Of a DNA stretch of 64,000 nt, positions 57,868-64,000 are shown piece after piece. The stretch is from contig NZ_PPHF01000074.1 in NCBI RefSeq assembly GCF_002904335.1, positions 372,001-436,000 on the forward strand. Direction: 5' to 3'. The notes below the pieces were generated by a model, which did no database searches, had not been told where the DNA came from, and worked only from the letters and a program-made list of their open reading frames with translations. Each line of letters starts with the position of its first letter. Within the stretch, counting starts at the first letter, position 1. The position numbers and the translations under genes were made by a program. Source of the DNA: Amycolatopsis sp. CA-126428 (GTDB taxonomy: Bacteria > Actinomycetota > Actinomycetes > Mycobacteriales > Pseudonocardiaceae).

Positions 57868-57916
57868 GCCCGTTCCTCTCCGATGTTTGCCCGTTGCCGT
57901 TTGATTGTGCCCGTTG
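57867..57916. promoter_or_regulatory. Three in-phase TGCCCGTT repeats, candidate FruR operator
   Basis: TGCCCGTT occurs at 57867, 57888 and 57908, spaced 21 and 20 bp, two helical turns each, so all face the same side of the DNA. DeoR regulators often bind such direct repeats. The first overlaps the fruR start codon; the last precedes a TAGTGT -10-like box for ptsI. Confidence 0.6.
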
Positions 57917-57970
57917 TTACCGTAGTGTCAATCCCCAGTTACGAGATCCTTTGCTCCCGGAGGTCCCGAA

Positions 57971-59581
57971 ATGCAGCTGTCCGGCGTCGGAGTCAGCCCC
58001 GGCCGGGTCGACGGCCCGCGTGTCCTCGTGGCCGCTGACCTGCCCGAACCCGCTTCTACGCCCGCTCCGGCGGACCTCGAGGCCGAAGCGGGCAAGATCG
58101 GGCAAGCGGCGGCCTCAGTGGCGGCCGCGTTGTCCGATCGTGCCCGTTCCGTGTCCGGAGATGCCCGGTCGGTCCTGGAGACGACGGCCGCCATGGCCTC
58201 CGACCCGACGTTGACCGCGTCCGCGGAGAAGCTCGTCCACGCGCGTTCGCTCCCGGCGCCGCGGGCGGTGTGGGAAGCGGCGGGGGAGTTCATGACGGCC
58301 CTGCGGGCGGCCGGCGGCTACCTGGCCGAACGCGCCCGGGACGTCGCCGACGTCCGCGACCGGATCGTCGCGGCCTTGCTGGGCGTGGCCCCGCCGGGCG
58401 TGCCGGAGCTGACGTCGCCGAGCGTGCTGGTGGCGCGCGACCTCGCCCCGGCTGACACCGCCGGGCTCGACCCGGAGCTGGTCCTGGCGCTGGTGACGGC
58501 GGAGGGTGGCCCGACGAGCCACACCGCGATCCTGGCGCGGGCGCTGAGCATTCCCGCCGTGGTCGCGTGCGCCGGGGTGCTGGACCTGGACAGCCCGGGG
58601 CTCGCGGTCGACGGTTCGGCGGGCACGGTGACCCCCTCCGACGGCACGGTGCGGGCGCCGGCCCGGACGTCCCGCCCGACGTGGGACGGCGTCGGCCGCC
58701 TCGCCGACGGCCACCGCGTGAAGCTGCTGGGCAACGTCGGCTCCGCGGCGGACGCATCGGCCGCGGCGGCGGCCGGAGCGGAAGGCGTCGGGCTGTTCCG
58801 CACCGAATTCTGTTACCTCTCAGCGGCTTCCGAGCCGACGGAGGCCGAGCAACGGGCCGCGTACGCGGCGGTGCTGGCCCCGTTCGCGGGCAAGCCGGTC
58901 GTCGTCCGGACGCTGGACGCGGGGTCGGACAAGCCCCTGGCGTTCCTGCCGATGGGCGAAGAACCCAATCCGGCCTTGGGTGTCCGCGGCCTCCGGGTGG
59001 CGTTCGACCGCCCGGACCTGCTGGACCGCCAGCTGTCGGCGATCGCGGCGGCGGCCGCGGACACGGGCGTGGAACTGTCGGTGATGGCCCCGATGGTGGC
59101 CACGGCGGCGGAAGCGGCCTGGTTCGCGTCCCGCGCCCGCGCGGCGGGCATCGAGCGGGTGGGCGTGATGATCGAGATCCCGGCGGCGGCGTTGTGCGCC
59201 GATGAGATCCTCGCGGAGGTGGACTTCGTGTCGCTGGGGACGAACGACCTGGCCCAGTACGTGTTCGCGGCGGACCGCCAGCTGGGCGCGGTGGCGGCGT
59301 TGAACGACCCGCACCAGCCGGCGTTGCTGAAGCTGGTGGGCATGGTCGCGCAAGCCGGCGCGGCGGCGGGAAAGCCGGTCGGCGTGTGCGGCGAGGCGGC
59401 GGCGGACCCGGCGTTGGCGCCGGTGCTGGTGGGCCTGGGTGTGACGTCGTTGTCGATGAACGCGGCGGCATTGGCGGGCGTGGGCGCGGCACTGCACGAG
59501 GTGGACCTGGACGGCTGCCGCGCTAGGTCACGGTCGGATCGCCCAGCGCCAGTTCGGGCGGCCGGGCGTTCCGCGGGGTGA
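57971..59581 (+). CDS. ptsI: PTS Enzyme I
   Basis: A 536-residue phosphoenolpyruvate-protein phosphotransferase. The phospho-His is in GGPTSHTAILAR; PEP-binding motifs include GLFRTEFCYL, MIEIPAAAL and the Cys in GVCGEAAADP. It starts the PTS relay to HPr. GGAGG lies eight bases before the ATG. The last 18 residues (after DGCRA) are Arg/Ser-rich and unlike the usual CR-A-rich helix end of Enzyme I; they overlap the 3' end of the SEFIR gene by 59 bases. The C-terminus may have been replaced at an island boundary. Confidence 0.9.
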   Translation: MQLSGVGVSPGRVDGPRVLVAADLPEPASTPAPADLEAEAGKIGQAAASVAAALSDRARSVSGDARSVLETTAAMASDPTLTASAEKLVHARSLPAPRAVWEAAGEFMTALRAAGGYLAERARDVADVRDRIVAALLGVAPPGVPELTSPSVLVARDLAPADTAGLDPELVLALVTAEGGPTSHTAILARALSIPAVVACAGVLDLDSPGLAVDGSAGTVTPSDGTVRAPARTSRPTWDGVGRLADGHRVKLLGNVGSAADASAAAAAGAEGVGLFRTEFCYLSAASEPTEAEQRAAYAAVLAPFAGKPVVVRTLDAGSDKPLAFLPMGEEPNPALGVRGLRVAFDRPDLLDRQLSAIAAAAADTGVELSVMAPMVATAAEAAWFASRARAAGIERVGVMIEIPAAALCADEILAEVDFVSLGTNDLAQYVFAADRQLGAVAALNDPHQPALLKLVGMVAQAGAAAGKPVGVCGEAAADPALAPVLVGLGVTSLSMNAAALAGVGAALHEVDLDGCRARSRSDRPAPVRAAGRSAG

Positions 59582-60497
59582 CGACGAACGCCGCGGAACG
59601 CAGCGGTGACGCCGGTGTGCCCGGACGGGACAGTTCCAGCCGCAGCAGGCGGGCGCCGGTCACGTCCAGGTCGATGGCGGCCGGTTTCCCGGCCGAGACG
59701 TCGTGCTCGGAGCGCGGGGTGCCGTCGAGCACCACGCGGACCCGGCCGACCTGGAACGCGTCCGCGGCGTCGTCGAGAACCCCGGCGACGGTGGTGAACC
59801 GCCGGTAGTTGCCGCCCAGTTCCAGCTCGACGAACCCCGGTCCGGTGACCGCCGGCGAGGCCGGCCGCAGGACGATGCTCTGCTCGTAGCTCCGGCCGTC
59901 GATCGACGCCGCTCCGCGTTTGACGCCGTTGCTGGCGCACACCCAGGGCAGTTCGCCGGCCGGCACCCGCTGATCGCCGGCGGCGCCGCCGCGCCAGGTT
60001 CCGCGCCGGGGCATCGGGTACTGGCCCCGCCCGGTGATCGCGGCGAGGAGGTCGGTCACGCCCGCTTCGGTGAACTCGCGGACTTCGTACCGGGTCGTCG
60101 AGTGGGCGTTGAGGAAGGCCGGGATCTCGTCGATCGACCGGCCGGGCAACACGACCGGCAGCACCCGCTCGGTCTCGCGGCGCAGGTCCCGGGTCAGGTT
60201 GTTCCGGATGATCGCCGCTTCGAACTGGGCGCCCCGCCCCTCGTGGGGCAGCGCGGTGCCGTCGGCGCGGCGCTTGTAGTCGGGCGAAGCGATGACCAGG
60301 ATGAAGTCCGCCCTCTCGAGGTTCTCGGTGGCCCACAGCGACCAGTCGCGGCGCGTGTTGTCGTACCAGGCGTCGAGGTGCACGTCCAAGCCGATCCCGG
60401 CGCGCAGGAACGACGCGAAGCCGTGCACGAGTTCTTTGTGTTCCGGGGTGTCGTGCGAGTAGGTCACGAACACCCGGGGCGCGGCACGGTCGGGCAT
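59523..60497 (-). CDS. SEFIR-domain protein with C-terminal NPCBM domain
   Basis: A 324-residue protein. Residues about 7-150 are a SEFIR (TIR-like) domain: PRVFVTYSHDTPEHKELV, DAWYDNTRRDWSLW, ADFILVIASPDYKRR. Residues about 185-310 resemble the NPCBM carbohydrate-binding module (IVLRPASPAVTGPGFVELELGG, VRVVLDGTPRSEH). In bacteria SEFIR/TIR domains act in defence signalling or as NAD-consuming effectors; the NPCBM-like part may sense a glycan or nucleotide-sugar. GGAGGGG precedes the ATG. It is divergent from the TIR operon. Confidence 0.8.
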   Translation of the reverse strand: MPDRAAPRVFVTYSHDTPEHKELVHGFASFLRAGIGLDVHLDAWYDNTRRDWSLWATENLERADFILVIASPDYKRRADGTALPHEGRGAQFEAAIIRNNLTRDLRRETERVLPVVLPGRSIDEIPAFLNAHSTTRYEVREFTEAGVTDLLAAITGRGQYPMPRRGTWRGGAAGDQRVPAGELPWVCASNGVKRGAASIDGRSYEQSIVLRPASPAVTGPGFVELELGGNYRRFTTVAGVLDDAADAFQVGRVRVVLDGTPRSEHDVSAGKPAAIDLDVTGARLLRLELSRPGTPASPLRSAAFVVTPRNARPPELALGDPTVT

Positions 60498-60516
60498 CGC
60501 GCCCCTCCCCGTCGAG

Positions 60517-60531
60517 TCGGTGATTCACCGA
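60517..60531. promoter_or_regulatory. Palindrome upstream of the SEFIR gene
   Basis: TCGGTGATTCACCGA has perfect 7-bp arms around a single T, 19 bases before the SEFIR start. The 262-bp divergent space (60498-60759) is lower in GC than its surroundings. A -10-like TAGGAT at 60711-60716 probably serves the TIR operon. No other gene is seen there. Confidence 0.5.
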
Positions 60532-60759
60532 TCTTGCGAATCGGCCTGCGGAAAAGAATTCAGCGCGCCGGGCGCACTGACCACTCATCTATCCGCCTTC
60601 TTCGCGTATGTCAAGCTTTTCCGGCCGGGCCGTGAGAGCGCCGTCAAATGGCCAGGTATTGGCATCATTCTGTCCGGTTTCCCGCCTTCTCCCGCCGTGC
60701 GGGCCGGGCCTAGGATGGGCCGTTGCCTGGTGGGGAGCGGCGAAGGAGCGAGGGCACGC

Positions 60760-61344
60760 GTGTACGAGTACGACGTGTTCATCAGCTACCAACGCGCCGG
60801 CCGGGACATTTCGGCGTGGGTGAAAAACCATTTCCACCCCCGGCTGACCGAAGTGCTCGACCAGAACTTCTACCGGGACGTCCGGATCTTCTGCGACGAC
60901 CAGGTGCGCACCGGGGCGAGCTGGGCGGGGGAAGTGCGTACCGCGCTGCTGCGCACCCGGGTGCTGGTGCCGGTGTGTTCGCCGAAGTACTTCCGGGACG
61001 AATGGTGCCTGGCGGAGTGGCATTCCATGGCGAAGCGGGAGGAACTGACCATGCGCCCGGCGCCGGACCACCCGTGGCCGCTGATCTACCCGGTGATCTT
61101 CTGCGACTCACGGAACTTCCCGGCGTGGGCGCACGAGCGGCGCATGCGTGACCTGCAGCAGTGGAACCACCCCTTCGAGCACTTCCAGGCCGCGCCGGCG
61201 TACCTCGACTTCAACCACAAGATCGCGGAGATCGCCGACGAACTCGAGGATCTCATCGAACGAGCGCCGGACTGGCGGGCGGACTGGCCGGTGCACACGC
61301 CGGCCCCCGAACCGCCGAAGCCGGCGCGGATGCCGAGGTTCTGA
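60760..61344 (+). CDS. TIR-domain protein
   Basis: A 194-residue cytoplasmic protein that is mostly one TIR domain. YDVFISYQRAGRD starts the first strand; IFCDDQVRTGASWAGEV is the BB-loop region; the WCxxE motif (Trp82, Cys83, Glu86) supplies the catalytic Glu of NAD-cleaving TIRs. The C-terminal 20 residues are Pro-rich. GTG 60760 was chosen because GAGGG lies five bases upstream and the -10 box at 60711 excludes the ATG at 60714. First gene of the conflict operon, so it is the likely effector. Confidence 0.85.
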   Translation: MYEYDVFISYQRAGRDISAWVKNHFHPRLTEVLDQNFYRDVRIFCDDQVRTGASWAGEVRTALLRTRVLVPVCSPKYFRDEWCLAEWHSMAKREELTMRPAPDHPWPLIYPVIFCDSRNFPAWAHERRMRDLQQWNHPFEHFQAAPAYLDFNHKIAEIADELEDLIERAPDWRADWPVHTPAPEPPKPARMPRF

Positions 61345-61347
61345 CCG

Positions 61348-62964
61348 ATGCCGGGGTCGGTGTTCACCTTCTACTCCTACAAGGGCGGGGTCGGCCGCAG
61401 CTTCACGCTGGCCAACGTCGCCGTGCTCCTCGCCCGCTGGGGACACCGGGTGCTGTGCCTGGACTGGGATCTCGAGGCACCCGGACTCGGCGACTACTTC
61501 CGGCTGCGGCTGCCGGGCAAGCCGCGGGGCGGCGTGGTGGACCTCGTCGCCGACTTCCGGGCCGGCCGGTTCGCGCCGGAGGCGCACGTGATGCGGCTGC
61601 GGAAGGCCGGCGCACTCGACTTCGTCGCGGCCGGGCGCGAGGAGCCGGGCTACGTCCGGCAGGTCCAGGAGATCGACTGGGAAGGCCTGTACGACGAAGG
61701 GTTCGGCGAATACCTCGAGAAGTGCCGCGAGCAGTGGACGAACGACTACGACTTCGTCCTCATCGACAGCCGCACCGGCATCTCCGACATCGGCAGCATC
61801 TGCACCGCGCACCTGCCGGACCACCTCGTGGTGCTGTTCACGGCGAACCAGCAGAGCATCCGCGGAGCGACCGAGCTCGCCGGGCGCGCGGACGCGGCGC
61901 GGAACCTGCTGCCGTTCGACCGGTCGCGGCTGACCGTCCTGCCGATCCTCTCGCGGTTCGACAACCGGGAGGAGTACGGCCGGTCGGAGGAATGGCGGAA
62001 GACCGTCGTCGCGGCGACGGCCGAGCTGTACCGGGCGTGGCTCGACCAAGGCGTCGCCCCGGAGACGATGTCCCGGCACCTGACGCTGCCGTACGTCTCG
62101 TACTGGAGCTTCGGCGAGCAGCTGCCCGTCCTGCTGGAAAAGACGCCGAGCGCGGACCAGATCGGCTTCGCCCTCGAAACGGTCGCGGCGGTGATCGCGT
62201 GCCGCCTCGACCGCACCGACCTGCTGGCGGAGAACCGCGACGCGTACGTGGCGGCCGTGCGCACGAGCCGGCAGGAGTTCCGGCACGAACTGCGGGTCAG
62301 CATCCCGCGGGGGGCCGTCGGACCGGCCGGCGAGCTGGTCGCGGAGCTGAAGAAGCTGAACGTCGGGGTGGTGAAGTCGCTTTCGGGCGACCGTTCCCTG
62401 CTCGCCAGGGCCGAGGACGACGCCCGGCACCTGTGCCTGGTCGTCGACGGCAAGGTGAGCCGCTGGCAGGCCGCCGAGGTCGAGCTGTTCCTGCACCGCA
62501 CGCTCGGTCAGGACCGCCGGGTGATCCCGATCCTGACCGCGGGCACGGAGGCGGCCGGGCTCCCGGGGTACGTGGGCAACCTCCGGTACCTGCGGTTCGG
62601 CGTCCGTGGCCCGGCCGGCGTGGCCCGCGACCTGGTCGCCCAGCTGAGGGGCGGTACCCCGCCGGCCGGCGACGAGTCCGACCTCACCGCGCTGCTCGCA
62701 CAGGTCCGGGCGTCCCGGCTGCGACCGCCCCGCTGGGAGCTGGTCGGCGAGCTGCTGACGGACCTGCAGGCGGCGGTCGAGGCGGGCGACGATCCCCGCG
62801 CGAACGAGCTGGCGGCGGACCTGGCGGTGGCGGCCAAGGCCCGCTCTCCGCACGGCGACGGACACCAGCCGGCTCTCCCGGAAACGCGCCGGTCGATCGA
62901 CCGGCTCCTGCGCACTCTCGCCCGGAGCACGACGAAGCCGAACCACCGGAAGGATCTCGGATGA
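61348..62964 (+). CDS. KGGVGR-type ParA/MinD-like ATPase with C-terminal TIR-like domain
   Basis: A 538-residue protein. Residues 5-300 are a SIMIBI-class ATPase with the variant Walker motif YKGGVGRS (Lys12-Ser18), LDWDLEAPGLGDYF and FVLIDSRTGISDIG. Residues about 310-440 look like a second, degenerate TIR-like fold (HLCLVVDGKVSRWQAAEVEL, RRVIPILTAG) without a WCxxE motif. In known conflict operons such ATPases pair with TIR proteins and probably act as regulatory switches. Three bases separate it from the TIR gene. Confidence 0.85.
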   Translation: MPGSVFTFYSYKGGVGRSFTLANVAVLLARWGHRVLCLDWDLEAPGLGDYFRLRLPGKPRGGVVDLVADFRAGRFAPEAHVMRLRKAGALDFVAAGREEPGYVRQVQEIDWEGLYDEGFGEYLEKCREQWTNDYDFVLIDSRTGISDIGSICTAHLPDHLVVLFTANQQSIRGATELAGRADAARNLLPFDRSRLTVLPILSRFDNREEYGRSEEWRKTVVAATAELYRAWLDQGVAPETMSRHLTLPYVSYWSFGEQLPVLLEKTPSADQIGFALETVAAVIACRLDRTDLLAENRDAYVAAVRTSRQEFRHELRVSIPRGAVGPAGELVAELKKLNVGVVKSLSGDRSLLARAEDDARHLCLVVDGKVSRWQAAEVELFLHRTLGQDRRVIPILTAGTEAAGLPGYVGNLRYLRFGVRGPAGVARDLVAQLRGGTPPAGDESDLTALLAQVRASRLRPPRWELVGELLTDLQAAVEAGDDPRANELAADLAVAAKARSPHGDGHQPALPETRRSIDRLLRTLARSTTKPNHRKDLG

Positions 62965-63605
62965 CCGACCGCTTGGGACACAAGCAGACCGCGGCGATGT
63001 TCACGCTGATGGTGCTGGGCCGTGAAGTGCCCAACCAGGAGCTGGCGGAGCTGGTCGGCTTCACGCTCACCGGCACCGAACGCACGGGGCTGAACAAGCT
63101 CGGTTACGTGGACAGCGAACGGACCGGGCCGAAGCGGAGCTACGTGCACGTGCTGAGCGACAGCGGCTGGGCCTGGTGCGAGAAGGAGCTGGCGGAGGAC
63201 GGGCCGCCGCCGCAACGCGGTCAGAGCCCGCTGGCGACGGCGCTGTACGTCATCCTCGGTGGCTTGGGGGAGTACCTGCGGCGCGAGAACAAGCGGCTGT
63301 TCGAAGTCTTCGGTGCGGGCCAGAGCGCGAACGGGGGCCCGCCGGCCGATCTGGAGGAGCGCATCCGGATCGCCTACCGCGAACTGGTGAAGGAACCGCG
63401 TGGCTGGGTCGGATTGGTGGACCTGCGGCCGAAACTCGGCGCGCCGGCCGCGGAAGTCGATGCCGTGCTCAAGGGACTGAGCCGCGCCGGGAAGGTCCAC
63501 CTCGTCCCGGAGGACAACCGCAAGGCGCTCACCGCCGCCGATCACGAGGCGGCGATCCGCATCGGCGGAGAGGACAACCACCTGCTCTCGATCGAGGCCT
63601 TGTGA
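62961..63605 (+). CDS. Conserved protein of the TIR/ATPase operon, winged-helix-like
   Basis: A 214-residue protein. The N-terminal half (QTAAMFTLMVLGREVPNQEL, then LNKLGYVDSERTGPKRSY and VLSDSGWAWCEKEL) reads like a winged helix of the replication-terminator or restriction-associated type. The C-terminal part (ERIRIAYRELVKEPRGWVGL, AEVDAVLKGLSRAGKVHLVPE) suggests a second winged helix. Function unknown; it may be an adaptor. ATG overlaps the ATPase stop (ATGA). Confidence 0.75.
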   Translation: MTDRLGHKQTAAMFTLMVLGREVPNQELAELVGFTLTGTERTGLNKLGYVDSERTGPKRSYVHVLSDSGWAWCEKELAEDGPPPQRGQSPLATALYVILGGLGEYLRRENKRLFEVFGAGQSANGGPPADLEERIRIAYRELVKEPRGWVGLVDLRPKLGAPAAEVDAVLKGLSRAGKVHLVPEDNRKALTAADHEAAIRIGGEDNHLLSIEAL

Positions 63606-64000
63606 TGGAGGAGCTCAAGGCCCTGGCGACGTTGAGCTTCGATTGGGCGGACACCCCCGACCACGTCTGGCGAGACTCGCCCTACCACGTCGACGGCTTG
63701 CACACCGAGGCGCTGGCGGCGATCGACGCGGGCATCCGCGACGCCACGACCAGCGACGGACCCAGCCCGATCGGGCTCGTCCTGCAAGGGTTGAAGGGGG
63801 TCGGCAAGACCCACCTGCTGGGCTTGGTCCGGCGCCAGGTGCACCGCGCGAGGGGCTACTTCTTCCTCGACGAGGTCACCGCGGCCGAAGCGTTCTGGGA
63901 GAACACGGCCGAGGCGTTGCGCCGAGGGCTGGCCCGGTCGGACGACTCCGGCGAGTCACAACTGCGGAGATTCCTGCTCCGGGTGTGCCTGCGGGCCCAC
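63605..64000 (+). CDS. Large P-loop ATPase of the TIR operon, cut by the window end
   Basis: The first 132 codons of a gene that runs off the window. It begins MEELKALATLSFDW, followed by VWRDSPYHVDGLH, and has a Walker A motif in LQGLKGVGKTHLLG. FFLDEVTAAEAFWENTAEALR follows. This N-terminus is typical of very large ATPases that follow KGGVGR genes. The ATG shares one base with the previous stop (TGATG). The rest, which may hold effector or repeat domains, is not visible. Confidence 0.8.
   Translation, partial: MEELKALATLSFDWADTPDHVWRDSPYHVDGLHTEALAAIDAGIRDATTSDGPSPIGLVLQGLKGVGKTHLLGLVRRQVHRARGYFFLDEVTAAEAFWENTAEALRRGLARSDDSGESQLRRFLLRVCLRAH

Noticed and set aside
1..64000. tRNA, rRNA, transposases or prophage
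   Set aside because: I found no tRNA-like cloverleaf, rRNA segment, DDE/serine recombinase or phage structural gene.

Overview
The window is very GC-rich actinobacterial chromosome. Codon third positions are almost all G or C, GTG starts and GTGA/ATGA stop-start overlaps are frequent, and several regulators look leaderless. The gene mix fits a Pseudonocardiales, Amycolatopsis-like organism: SARP and PucR regulators, a GlgC/GlgM glycogen pair, a GH2 glucosaminidase-type enzyme, a cobalamin-type MerR protein, a fructose PTS and many secreted proteins. The genus is inferred, not shown. I saw no rRNA, tRNA, CRISPR array, transposase or phage gene.

Layout. 1-11 kb: a STAS protein behind a sigma-B-type promoter, a SARP regulator, small secreted proteins, a cupin/TetR pair, a universal stress protein, a prepilin peptidase, a TIGR01777 epimerase, a PucR-like regulator, an alpha/beta hydrolase and a quinone oxidoreductase. 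12-18 kb: glgM-glgC, a secreted SdrD_B-type protein and a CarH-like MerR protein. 18-24 kb: a Tat-exported GH2 enzyme, then a TROVE (Ro60/Rsr) gene preceded by a candidate Y-RNA-like transcript. 24-34 kb: PucR, an EF-G paralogue behind a possible leader peptide, a cysteine-desulfurase-like enzyme, a GT87 mannosyltransferase and a MarR-controlled FMN/FAD enzyme pair.

33.7-45.6 kb is the most striking block. One operon encodes a secreted protein, a FadD32-type fatty-acyl-AMP ligase, a Pks13-type condensase (ACP-KS-AT-ACP-TE) and an MFS exporter. Reading away from it are an antigen-85-like esterase, an SDR and a GT1 glycosyltransferase. Together these are most of the logical steps of mycolate assembly (activation, condensation, keto reduction, export, acyl transfer to sugar). 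The window otherwise looks like a genus that is not expected to make mycolates.

45.6-54 kb: a YdcF-like protein, a stand-alone LigD phosphoesterase domain, a DUF998 protein, NAD kinase and a TetR-controlled P450/hydrolase/SDR/Baeyer-Villiger monooxygenase operon. 54-59.6 kb: a complete fructose PTS (fruR-fruK-EIIA-EIIBC-ptsH, with ptsI divergent). From 59.5 kb to the right edge lies an apparent defence/conflict island: a SEFIR-NPCBM protein, then a TIR protein, a KGGVGR ATPase with a TIR-like tail, a small conserved protein and a large P-loop ATPase cut by the window end. The odd C-terminus of ptsI may mark the island junction.

Five intergenic spaces (5.6, 8.0, 17.4, 25.4 and 27.8 kb) carry degenerate arrays with a 21-bp unit, two of them arranged as head-to-head inverted arrays. 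They fall into related sequence families and are not explained by any gene.
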